Below are positions 8,308 to 14,674 of a DNA stretch of 15,732 nucleotides, in pieces. Origin of the DNA: DRTC01 sp964521025 (GTDB taxonomy: Bacteria > Cloacimonadota > Cloacimonadia > Cloacimonadales > TCS61); assembly GCA_964521025.1 (NCBI GenBank), contig CAZFPK010000070.1:1-15732 (forward strand), written 5' to 3'. Position numbers and translations under genes: made by a program. The number at the start of each line of letters is the position of its first letter. Position 1 is the stretch's first letter. The notes under the pieces are model-generated. The model saw only the letters and a program-made list of their open reading frames with translations. It did not search any database and had not been told where the DNA came from.

Positions 8308-8383
8308 GGCGGGATAGCTCAGCCGGTAGAGCAGAGGCCTGAAAAGCCTTGTGTCCCCAGTTCAACTCTGGGTCCTGCCACCA
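8308..8383 (+). tRNA. tRNA-Phe (anticodon GAA)
   Basis: The 76 bases fold into a full cloverleaf. The acceptor stem GGCGGGA pairs with TCCTGCC (8373-8379) with one G-U. The D stem is GCTC/GAGC. The anticodon stem is GAGGC (8334-8338) with GCCTT (8346-8350), around the seven-base loop CTGAAAA with anticodon GAA at 8341-8343. The T stem is CCCAG/CTGGG with loop TTCAACT. The discriminator A and an encoded CCA complete the 3' end (8380-8383), so the CCA is not added after transcription. A T-rich stretch follows directly. It stands alone between two protein genes. Confidence 0.97.
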
Positions 8384-8414
8384 TTTTTATTTCTGAAAAT
8401 AATAAAGGAAATAA

Positions 8415-9290
8415 ATGAAAAAAATTAACTTCAAACTTATCCTGCAAATAATTTTTGGCGGAACATTCATTTTCTCGGCTTATTCAAAAATTATTTCTCC
8501 CGGATTGTTCGAGATCTTACTTCTCGATAGTGGTTTCTTTTCGAGTAGATTGCCGGCTGCTTATTTTACCCGGTTATTGATCGGATTTGAACTTGCTTTA
8601 GGATTACTGATTTTCCAACCGAATTACTTAAAAAAAATTGTTCTTCCGGTTGCGATCGCTTTACTGGTTGGTTTTACACTTTATCTTGGATATACCGGCT
8701 TAATTTTGGGCGATAAAGAAAATTGCGGTTGTTTTGGTGAATTGATCGAAATGACTCCGGTCGAATCGATCTTTAAGAATCTCGTTTTTTTGATTGTAGC
8801 TATATTTTTATATAGAAGTGTGAAAACAAAAAAGACAAATACAGTATTACCCGTTTCATTAACAGTTGCTTCTTTTATCTTCGTTTTCCTGATCGCTCCG
8901 ATGACAAATGTGAAAGATTTTAAATTCAGCAAATTCACCCATTTTGAAAGCTACGGTAGAGTCGATCTGGCAAAAGGAGACATTCTTTTGGCAGTTTTCA
9001 ACCTTGATTGTGATCATTGCCGGGAAGCTGCTGCCGATGTCTGGGAATTGCAGGAGCAGAACTTAAATATTCCGGAAATGTTCGTTCTATTTTACCAGGA
9101 AGGTGACCTAACTGTCGATTTTTTTAACGAAACGACAGGAACGATGTTTCCTTTTGCGATTATCGATGAAAACACTTTCTTCGATCTGATCGGGAATTCT
9201 CCCCCGCGCATATATTGGCTTCAGGAAGGGAATGTTAAAGAGATTTGGGATGATAATTTTATAGAAAATATGGAGAAGAGTTTTTTGTAA
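8415..9290 (+). CDS. MauE/DoxX-like membrane protein fused to thioredoxin-like domain
   Basis: The first part (about 1-165) has four to five hydrophobic helices (roughly 8-25, 50-68, 72-97, 118-134, 143-162). Between the third and fourth is ENCGCFGE (C104, C106), the CGCFG signature of MauE/DoxX-family proteins. The second part (about 180-291) is soluble, with a thioredoxin-like core: DILLAVFNLDCDHCREAA places a CxxC pair at C199/C202 after a beta strand, and SPPRIYWLQEG resembles the cis-proline region. Family knowledge suggests a membrane electron-transfer or disulfide-handling protein with its CxxC domain outside the membrane; substrates are unknown. Fusions of this kind are known in Bacteroidetes-type genomes. 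The ATG is the first after the tRNA, with AAGGA ahead of it. A weak hairpin follows the stop codon, so it may be a single-gene unit. Confidence 0.8.
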   Translation: MKKINFKLILQIIFGGTFIFSAYSKIISPGLFEILLLDSGFFSSRLPAAYFTRLLIGFELALGLLIFQPNYLKKIVLPVAIALLVGFTLYLGYTGLILGDKENCGCFGELIEMTPVESIFKNLVFLIVAIFLYRSVKTKKTNTVLPVSLTVASFIFVFLIAPMTNVKDFKFSKFTHFESYGRVDLAKGDILLAVFNLDCDHCREAAADVWELQEQNLNIPEMFVLFYQEGDLTVDFFNETTGTMFPFAIIDENTFFDLIGNSPPRIYWLQEGNVKEIWDDNFIENMEKSFL

Positions 9291-9297
9291 TTAACAG

Positions 9298-9315
9298 AAG
9301 AAAATATTTCTTTTT
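9298..9315 (+). terminator. Weak AT-rich terminator-like hairpin
   Basis: AAGAAA (9298-9303) pairs with TTTCTT (9307-9312) around ATA and runs into a T stretch, just after the membrane protein stop codon. The stem is short and has only one G-C pair, so termination would be inefficient. Confidence 0.3.
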
Positions 9316-9339
9316 AATTAATCTTTTTATACCTAAAAC

Positions 9340-9343
9340 GGAG
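9340..9343 (+). promoter_or_regulatory. Shine-Dalgarno site supporting a TTG start
   Basis: GGAG lies five bases before TTG at 9349. The next in-frame ATG (9370) has only A-rich sequence in front of it, so the site favours the TTG as the start of the acetyltransferase. Confidence 0.55.
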
Positions 9344-9348
9344 TTAAC

Positions 9349-9822
9349 TTGCCGAACGAAAAGATCAAAATGGTTTTCAAAATACAACCGCAGAAAATCG
9401 AAAATGAGTATAAAACAAGAAATATAAAAGAAACTGATATCAGTGAAATTGGTGCAGTTATGCTCGATGCTTACAAAGATACGGTCGATGACGAGGGAGA
9501 AACTCTCGCAGATGCATGCTGTGAGATCGAGAATGTTCTCAAAGGAAAGTATGGAGAATTCATTTCCGAAGCATCATACCTGGTCGAAGTCGATCATAAA
9601 ATTTCATCCGTCATACTTCTCAGTTTATTTGAAGGAAAACCTCTGATCACTTATGTATTCACTTCCAAAAAGAATACCGGGAAAGGAATGGCAAAATATC
9701 TTATCCAAAAAAGTATGAATTCTCTTTTTGAATTTGGTTATGAAGAATTGATTCTATTTGTTACGAAAAAGAATAATGATGCGATCCGGCTTTATGAGAA
9801 GATTGGATTTGAGGATATCTGA
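9349..9822 (+). CDS. GNAT-family N-acetyltransferase
   Basis: This 157-residue protein has the GNAT fold: an N-terminal strand and helix (TRNIKETDISEIGAVMLDAYKDT), a central strand (SYLVEVDHKISSVILLSLFEGKPLITYVFT), motif A for acetyl-CoA (KKNTGKGMAKYLIQKSM, standing for the usual Q/RxxGxG/A), and motif B (LILFVTKKNNDAIRLYEKIGFED). It would transfer an acetyl group from acetyl-CoA to an amine, and the substrate cannot be inferred. Translation begins at TTG, supported by GGAG five bases upstream; starting at the ATG at 9370 would remove seven residues and no part of the fold. GC content is higher here than in the next two genes: one 60-base line (9481-9540) counts 31 G+C. No operon partner is evident. 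Confidence 0.87.
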   Translation: MPNEKIKMVFKIQPQKIENEYKTRNIKETDISEIGAVMLDAYKDTVDDEGETLADACCEIENVLKGKYGEFISEASYLVEVDHKISSVILLSLFEGKPLITYVFTSKKNTGKGMAKYLIQKSMNSLFEFGYEELILFVTKKNNDAIRLYEKIGFEDI

Positions 9823-9909
9823 ATATAAATTTCAATAAACTCTGTAAATCTTTTGAGATTTATAAAAAAAATATCTTGCATATTTAACCATATTTTTTTT
9901 AAAAGCAGT

Positions 9910-9915
9910 AGGAGG
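9910..9915 (+). promoter_or_regulatory. Strong Shine-Dalgarno site of the ATPase gene
   Basis: AGGAGG, five bases before the ATG at 9921, is among the best ribosome binding sites in the window, where most genes have weak or no such site. This fits a transferred gene cassette carrying its own signals. Upstream, TTGCAT at 9876-9881 could be a -35 box, without a clear -10 partner. Confidence 0.6.
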
Positions 9916-9920
9916 AAATA

Positions 9921-10982
9921 ATGATAAATAATATTCATATTAAAAATTTCCGTTTATTTAAAAATCTTGAAATCAAAGATTTAAAAAAAATAAATCTATT
10001 TGTAGGTCGGAACAATAGTGGAAAATCAACCATATTGGAATCTATATTTCTAAATATTGGCGCCACAAATGCCGAACTTCCAATAAGAATAAATGCATTC
10101 AGAAATTTAGATAGATTAGATGATATTACATTTCGTTCTTTTTTTCACGATTTTAATATTAAAGAACCTATCGAGATCAAAATAAAGAGACAAAATCCTA
10201 AAGAATTTAGGAATTTATATATTTCACCACTATTCTCACAAAAAAAAGAAAAAACAATTAAATTGAATGAAATCACAAAAGATGAACATACCGCAATAAA
10301 TGGATCTTCAATAGAAGGATTACATCATAAGTTTGAAATAAAAAAATCTCAAAAAGGTGATTATGAATCATATAATTCCGATATTAGAAAATTTGGACCA
10401 AGTTTCAGACTTGATCAACCCATCAATTATGATGAGAAGTATAGAGGAATTTTTCTATCTCCTCGATCTTCACCTCGTGATAATGCGTTAAGATTAAGTA
10501 AATTACAATTTGAAAAAAAAACAGAGGATATCATCAAAATTTTGAGAAATATCGAACCAAATTTGAAATCGATATCTCTACTCGATAATAATTATATTTT
10601 TGCAGATATTGGAGCAAAAAACTTATTACCGTTAAATTTGTTAGGTGATGGAATAAATAGAATACTAACAATAATATTAGCCTTTTATGATAATCAAGAT
10701 GGTGTTGTAATGATCGATGAAATTGAAAACGGATTTCATTTTAAATCATTGAAAGTTCTTTGGAAAACGATTTTTGAAGCAACCAAATTATTTAATGTGC
10801 AAGTTTTTGCTTCAACTCATTCTTGGGAAAATATTATCTCATTTTCCAAAATCAGCAACGAATTATCCTTTAACAATCTTAAACTTTTCCGGGTAGAAAC
10901 ACTTAAAGGCATAAACCAAATAATCGATTATGATTATGATCTTCTCCAAAATACTATTGAAAGTGAATGGGAGATTAGATAA
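9921..10982 (+). CDS. AAA15/OLD-type ABC ATPase, candidate defence sensor
   Basis: This 353-residue SMC/ABC-like ATPase begins INNIHIKNFRLFKNLEI, the typical opening of RecF/OLD-like proteins. Walker A is GRNNSGKST (29-37), the signature-like segment is LLGDGINRI (240-248), Walker B is VVMIDE (262-267, with D266 and E267) and the switch histidine is H300 in FASTHSWE. The charged middle (about 80-205) replaces the long coiled coil of SMC proteins. LSPRSSPRDNALRLSKLQ and the following helix are typical of the AAA15/AAA_21 group. Its stop codon overlaps the start of a TOPRIM gene (TAATG), so the two form a coupled pair. Pairs of this kind are known from OLD and PARIS (AriA/AriB) defence systems, where the ATPase senses infection and controls the TOPRIM effector. 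That role here is inference. Sampled lines count about 20-30 percent GC, below the neighbours. Confidence 0.88.
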   Translation: MINNIHIKNFRLFKNLEIKDLKKINLFVGRNNSGKSTILESIFLNIGATNAELPIRINAFRNLDRLDDITFRSFFHDFNIKEPIEIKIKRQNPKEFRNLYISPLFSQKKEKTIKLNEITKDEHTAINGSSIEGLHHKFEIKKSQKGDYESYNSDIRKFGPSFRLDQPINYDEKYRGIFLSPRSSPRDNALRLSKLQFEKKTEDIIKILRNIEPNLKSISLLDNNYIFADIGAKNLLPLNLLGDGINRILTIILAFYDNQDGVVMIDEIENGFHFKSLKVLWKTIFEATKLFNVQVFASTHSWENIISFSKISNELSFNNLKLFRVETLKGINQIIDYDYDLLQNTIESEWEIR

Positions 10983-11593
10983 TGCCGATTGGATTAATAA
11001 AAGAGAAATTGCTATTTGTCGAAGGTAAGGATGAAGTTAATTTTTTCGATTCTTTATTAAAATTCTTAAATATCGATTTTGTTCAAATTCTTCCTTATGG
11101 AGGAAAATATAACTTTCCAAATGAAATTCCCTCGATTGTAAGACATCCGGATTTTCACCTGGTAAAACAAATTGGCTGTATTAGAGATGCAGACAATGAT
11201 AGCAAGGCAGCTTTTGCTAGTGTTTTTAATACTCTTAAAAAAAATGGATTGGAACCTTCAGCTGAAGTAAACAGATTTTCCCAATCAATTCCTTCGATAG
11301 GAATTTTCATAATGCCGGGAAAAGTGTGTAAATCCGGGATATTGGAAGATCTGTGCCTAAATTCTATTAATGATGATGGTATAATAAAATTTGTAGATAA
11401 TTATTTTGTATGTATCGATAAACCTGCAAAAGAGAAATATAATAATATTTCAAAAAGGAAAATTCAAGTTTATTTAGCGAGTATGGTAGATATTTGTGCA
11501 ACTGTAGGTTTGGCAGCTAAGAAAAAATATTGGAATTTTGAGTCTGAAGTTTATGATGAATTGAAGAATTTTCTCAAAAAATTTAATTTTTAA
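10982..11593 (+). CDS. DUF3226-like TOPRIM protein, candidate nuclease effector
   Basis: This 203-residue protein opens with LLFVEGKDEVNFFDSLL, which gives the TOPRIM acidic residue E14. The second element is GCIRDADND with D69, D71 and D73. GILEDLCL (119-126, E122/D123) and a C-terminal VYLAS...AAKKKYWNFES...LKNFLKKF block match the pattern I know from DUF3226 proteins. TOPRIM folds bind Mg2+ and act in nucleases, primases and topoisomerases; in OLD-type pairs this subunit is the effector. Its ATG shares one base with the stop codon of the ATPase, implying a fixed stoichiometry and a complex. Sampled lines count 22-25 percent GC. It could instead serve in nucleic-acid maintenance rather than defence. 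No toxin or antitoxin domain accompanies it. Confidence 0.8.
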   Translation: MPIGLIKEKLLFVEGKDEVNFFDSLLKFLNIDFVQILPYGGKYNFPNEIPSIVRHPDFHLVKQIGCIRDADNDSKAAFASVFNTLKKNGLEPSAEVNRFSQSIPSIGIFIMPGKVCKSGILEDLCLNSINDDGIIKFVDNYFVCIDKPAKEKYNNISKRKIQVYLASMVDICATVGLAAKKKYWNFESEVYDELKNFLKKFNF

Positions 11594-11626
11594 TCAGTAA
11601 CCTTACACGCAAACAGGGACAAAAGT

Positions 11627-12334
11627 ATGAAAAAATATATAATATTTTTTCTAATTTTAATCATAACAGTCAGTCTCACCTGCAAAGAATACAGTTATTT
11701 AAGTGTCGGTTACAGTTTCGAGACCTATCGAAAAAATGACTGTTTGGCAACTATCATCGATGATTTCAATAATCATTACGCAGCAACAGCCCAGCATGTG
11801 AAGAAAAAGCTGGAGTTGCCCGGAACATCGCTGGGGCTGGTTCTGGCAGCAAAAATGGAGACCAAAGAAATGAGTCTTGGTTTCAACTTATTAGGACATG
11901 TTTATTCCACTGAAGCAGAAGGCACAGACAGTGTTGGTGTTCATTATCAAAAGAAATTGAGTATTACCCACAGCGGATTTAACTTCAGTTATGCCTATCA
12001 TATTATCCAGGCTGATGCATTTCGCTCAGGTCCTTCGTTCAGTTTCAATTTTGAGCAGTTCAGAACTTCTTTAAAAAATATGCTCACAAATGAAAAAAAA
12101 GGAACGAACGATACATTTTATTTCTCATTTGCCTTGCGCTGGCCCATTTCCATCGGATCAGGAAAATTTACTTTCGACATTATTCCATATTACCAAATGC
12201 CCTTTTATAAGATGAACCTGACCAAAATGAATAAAGAATTGAACTATGGTTACTATACGAATTATTCAAAAGATAAAATGAAATTTAGTCCGGCTTCTGC
12301 CGGAATAATTTTTATGCTAAATTTTGGAGTGTAA
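11627..12334 (+). CDS. Probable outer-membrane beta-barrel protein, unknown function
   Basis: I do not recognise a family. Residues 1-18 form a signal peptide (two lysines, then an isoleucine/leucine-rich core). SLTC at 16-19 is not a good lipobox, so cleavage by signal peptidase I is more likely. The rest alternates polar and hydrophobic residues in probable beta strands (YLSVGYSFE, LGLVLAAKM, MSLGFNLLGHVY, GFNFSYAYHII, SGPSFSFNF, TFYFSFALRWPI, KFTFDIIPYYQM). It closes with SAGIIFMLNFGV, a typical C-terminal barrel strand. At 235 residues it would make a small barrel of about eight to ten strands. A weak AGGGA lies eight bases before the ATG. The next gene follows after three bases, so the two exported proteins are probably made together. 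Confidence 0.6.
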   Translation: MKKYIIFFLILIITVSLTCKEYSYLSVGYSFETYRKNDCLATIIDDFNNHYAATAQHVKKKLELPGTSLGLVLAAKMETKEMSLGFNLLGHVYSTEAEGTDSVGVHYQKKLSITHSGFNFSYAYHIIQADAFRSGPSFSFNFEQFRTSLKNMLTNEKKGTNDTFYFSFALRWPISIGSGKFTFDIIPYYQMPFYKMNLTKMNKELNYGYYTNYSKDKMKFSPASAGIIFMLNFGV

Positions 12335-12337
12335 ATT

Positions 12338-13366
12338 ATGAAAACAAAACTGCTAATTTTATCAATTCTTATCCTGAATCTTCTGATCTTGCATGAGATC
12401 ATTGCCGAAGAAGATCCTAACCGGGAATTGACATTGGAAGATGTCATCCCTTCCGATTGTTTCGAAACGGACTGTATTGTATGTTATCTCACCCGTAGTT
12501 TTGACGAAGCGATAACCCAACCTTTGATCGAGAACTTCAGTTTGGAGGAAGGTTTTGGTCCAGATTTTTTGGAAAATGACGAAAAAGGTATTTCTTTATT
12601 TGGAAAAGATGGAATAATTTCAATAGAATTTCAAACTGAAAAGTATAAAGGCTATTTACCTCTGATCGGTGATGCAAATACAACAAAAATCACTTTAAAA
12701 GAAAAATATCCCGATAATTTAGACGAATATGAAAAATTTAAATTCATATATGAATCTACGGTATTAGTTGAAGTGTATTATTCAGATGACTATTCAGATG
12801 GCTATTCACATATCAAGGAGGTTGAATACTCTCCTCTCGATTTTATCAAATTTTATGATGATTGTTTTATAAATGGAATCGGTTCTCAAGCCGCCCACAA
12901 CGAGGATGCTTTATTAAAACTGTCCTTCATTCCGTATTTGGAATACTTACTTATCAGTTCAGGATATAATTTTGAGAATCTCGATCCCGCTAAACTCGGA
13001 TATTTCAGCAGCGGTAAAGCGAAGGAAAATGTTTTTGTTCTCAAATTGTATGAGGGAGTCGCTGAACATGAAGTGGATTTTTATTTCAATGAGTTCAAAG
13101 GTGTGATCGACGCGATGGATATGGATGGTAAAATATATCTTGCTTCACGAGGGTTCGATATAAAAGTTAAGATAACCGACCAAATGAAGATTTTGATAAA
13201 AGAATTGACCGGAGTTAGGAATATCGATGCATCTGAATTCTCTTTCTCCCGCCCTGTGGTCGCTGCTTCAATTTATACTGATTATGAGGATAATTCCATT
13301 AATCTTTTGATACATCCAACCGATGATGGTAAATTTGATCTGATCCTGGTTGTTGTTAATGGATGA
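12338..13366 (+). CDS. Exported protein of unknown function
   Basis: I do not recognise this 342-residue protein. It begins with a signal peptide (MKTKLLILSILILNLLILHEIIAEE), probably cleaved near residue 23, so it is periplasmic or secreted. Three cysteines sit close together soon after (C41, C46, C49, with CxxC at 46-49), which could form a disulfide or bind a metal. The rest is acidic, with a tyrosine/aspartate-rich patch (about 148-158, VYYSDDYSDGY). Nothing in it resembles an enzyme motif that I can name. The start lies three bases after the stop of the beta-barrel gene, so it is likely the second gene of a pair and may be a periplasmic partner. A palindromic repeat begins about 60 bases after the stop codon. 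Confidence 0.6.
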   Translation: MKTKLLILSILILNLLILHEIIAEEDPNRELTLEDVIPSDCFETDCIVCYLTRSFDEAITQPLIENFSLEEGFGPDFLENDEKGISLFGKDGIISIEFQTEKYKGYLPLIGDANTTKITLKEKYPDNLDEYEKFKFIYESTVLVEVYYSDDYSDGYSHIKEVEYSPLDFIKFYDDCFINGIGSQAAHNEDALLKLSFIPYLEYLLISSGYNFENLDPAKLGYFSSGKAKENVFVLKLYEGVAEHEVDFYFNEFKGVIDAMDMDGKIYLASRGFDIKVKITDQMKILIKELTGVRNIDASEFSFSRPVVAASIYTDYEDNSINLLIHPTDDGKFDLILVVVNG

Positions 13367-13429
13367 TGATGCTCGATCCGGTTTTATAAGAAGATTAGAT
13401 TTGAGAAAAGGGACATTTAAAGATGGAAA

Positions 13430-13502
13430 ACTTCACATCCGTCAATAGCCGGATTGGTAAGTTTTAAAACTTGTGAAGTCTTAGAGACTTACCAAGTTTA
13501 AT
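13430..13502. repeat. Nested palindromic intergenic element
   Basis: Several perfect inverted pairs interlock. ACTTCACA (13430-13437) pairs with TGTGAAGT (13472-13479), ATCCG (13437-13441) with CGGAT (13450-13454), TTGGTAAGT (13454-13462) with ACTTACCAA (13487-13495), and AAGTCT (13476-13481) with AGACTT (13485-13490). AAGTTTTAAAACTT (13459-13472) is itself a palindrome. Some pairs exclude each other, so the RNA could switch between folds. It lies between convergent genes and could end transcription in either direction, or be a dispersed repeat. Confidence 0.6.
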
Positions 13503-13505
13503 AAA

Positions 13506-14393
13506 TTATACCTTTTCTCCGTGTACTCCGTGCTCTCTGTGGTTATTATTTTTCCCGACTTTCGTGTTTTTCGCTGTTAATATACTCTCCACAACCTCCG
13601 CAAATCCATCGTCTTCATTCGATTTTATTACTTTGAATCTTCTCCTCAATTCTTGCGGAGAATTTCCCACCACATAACTTTCCTTAGTCCATTCCAAAAG
13701 ATCGAGGTCATTAAAATCATTCCCGATCCCAACTGAATTTTCTCTTTTTATTTTCAGATGAGCACATAACCATTCTGCGGAATGACCTTTGGACACTCCT
13801 TTCGGGAAAACTTCCAGCCAGATCGATTTATGATCGAGAGGTGATGTTGCTCGAATGACTTTTAACCCCTTTATTTCTGTTTCAATTTCCGAAAATCTCT
13901 CTTCCGACTTTTCGGGTAAAATAATAATGAATTGGCTTGCTTTTTTCATCTTCATCGGTAGTTCCAAAGATCGGGCAGATCGCCTGTAGATTTTGATCCT
14001 TCTCTCAAAATCAGGATTTTTATTTCCTGTTCTCCAAAAAAGGAATCTATGATTTTCCGGTATTAAATCGTGCAGCATAAAATCAACTTTGTGATTTAAC
14101 AGAATCTTAAAAGTCGAATCGATTTCCCTTTCATTCAGATGATTTTCATAAATGACTCTATTCGATTTCCAATCCATAATCCCCGCACCGGAGGAGAACA
14201 TCAGATAATTGAAAGGGATATCCTTTATTAAAACCCGTTTTGCCGATAAAATATTTCTCCCGGTTGCAATTACCGTAATAATCTGCTTTTCCTGTAATTC
14301 CTTCAGACAATTCAGATTCCGTATCGATAAGGTATTGTCATCTTTTAATAAAGTTCTATCCAGATCTGTAAATAAAATTTTAATATTTCTCAT
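13506..14393 (-). CDS. Cof-type HAD-IIB hydrolase with repeat-derived C-terminal tail
   Basis: This is a cytoplasmic phosphatase of the HAD superfamily acting on sugar phosphates or similar small molecules; the substrate is unknown. Motif I is DLDRTLL (D10 nucleophile, D12 acid/base, T14), with arginine in place of the usual glycine. Motif II is ATGR (T44). The motif III lysine is in PKGVSKG (198-203). Motif IV is GIGNDFNDLDLL (D226, D229). The C2B cap lies between motifs II and III. The domain ends by about residue 270. Residues 273-295 (ending NNHREHGVHGEKV) are translated from a 9-bp-period repeat, not a protein module. It is the only clear minus-strand gene here, with only seven bases between its ATG and a degenerate heptamer array. 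No good ribosome binding site is visible. Confidence 0.88.
   Translation of the reverse strand: MRNIKILFTDLDRTLLKDDNTLSIRNLNCLKELQEKQIITVIATGRNILSAKRVLIKDIPFNYLMFSSGAGIMDWKSNRVIYENHLNEREIDSTFKILLNHKVDFMLHDLIPENHRFLFWRTGNKNPDFERRIKIYRRSARSLELPMKMKKASQFIIILPEKSEERFSEIETEIKGLKVIRATSPLDHKSIWLEVFPKGVSKGHSAEWLCAHLKIKRENSVGIGNDFNDLDLLEWTKESYVVGNSPQELRRRFKVIKSNEDDGFAEVVESILTAKNTKVGKNNNHREHGVHGEKV
13514..13580. repeat. 9-bp-period repeat inside the HAD gene end
   Basis: CTCCGTGTA, CTCCGTGCT and CTCTGTGGT follow each other at 13517-13543, and TTCGTGTTT with the looser TTCGCTGTT at 13561-13578. A period of nine equals three codons, so on the minus strand it reads in frame as HRE-HGV-HGE. The same style recurs at 14574-14591. 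Confidence 0.65.
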
Positions 14394-14403
14394 ATATCTT
14401 CAA

Positions 14404-14460
14404 CCTCGTACCTCGTAACCCACAACCCGCAACCTCGCATCTCGCAACTCTCCCTCCCTT
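14404..14460. repeat. Degenerate heptamer array
   Basis: CCTCGTA, CCTCGTA, ACCCACA, ACCCGCA, ACCTCGC, ATCTCGC and AACTCTC follow at exact 7-base steps from 14404 to 14452, trailing into C/T-rich sequence. On the minus strand the units are G-rich (GCGAGNT-like) and resemble the AGGAGTT units at 1477. It occupies the leader of the HAD gene. The remaining 14461-14571 has no gene or clear signal that I can see. Confidence 0.6.
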
Positions 14461-14573
14461 TCTCCTTTTCAGCAATTACAGTCAAGAATAATCAAACAAT
14501 TTATCATATTCCATTCGTTATCAATCCGAAGGTTATTAAATCTGCAGCAGTTTCCAACATCAAAAAATATATT

Positions 14574-14591
14574 TTCGTGTAATTCGTGGAT
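14574..14591. repeat. Short 9-bp-period repeat
   Basis: TTCGTGTAA and TTCGTGGAT lie in tandem upstream of the TrmB-family gene. They share the TCGTG core of the repeat at 13561 and may be a remnant of the same dispersed family. Confidence 0.4.
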
Positions 14592-14609
14592 AGTTTCTCC
14601 TAAATTTCG

Positions 14610-14615
14610 TTGACA
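14610..14615 (+). promoter_or_regulatory. Candidate -35 element for the TrmB-family gene
   Basis: A perfect TTGACA lies 57 bases before the GTG start. The -10 position at a 17-base spacing is TCTGTT, so the promoter is only half supported. The tRNA promoter candidate shows the same pattern, with TTGCC 21-22 bases after TTGACA in both. Confidence 0.35.
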
Positions 14616-14650
14616 TATTTCTTTAATTTAATTCTGTTGCCCCAAAAAGA

Positions 14651-14674
14651 ACAACACTAATGGGGAGGTGTTGT
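14651..14674 (+). promoter_or_regulatory. Hairpin/operator over RBS and GTG start
   Basis: ACAACAC (14651-14657) is the exact reverse complement of GTGTTGT (14668-14674). The ten-base loop carries the start of the Shine-Dalgarno stretch (GGGGAGG, 14662-14668), and the second arm includes the first two bases of the GTG start codon. As RNA it could hide the start. As DNA it is a dyad of the kind bound by dimeric winged-helix regulators, possibly the protein encoded just downstream. Confidence 0.45.

Noticed and set aside
9845..9862. TAAATCT/AGATTTA hairpin after the GNAT gene as a terminator
   Set aside because: The stem is AT-rich and is followed by A, not T, on the + strand, so it lacks the U tract of an intrinsic terminator.
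9921..13366. A four-gene defence operon including the two exported proteins
   Set aside because: The exported pair has signal peptides and higher GC in places, and nothing ties it to the ATPase/TOPRIM pair beyond strand and proximity.
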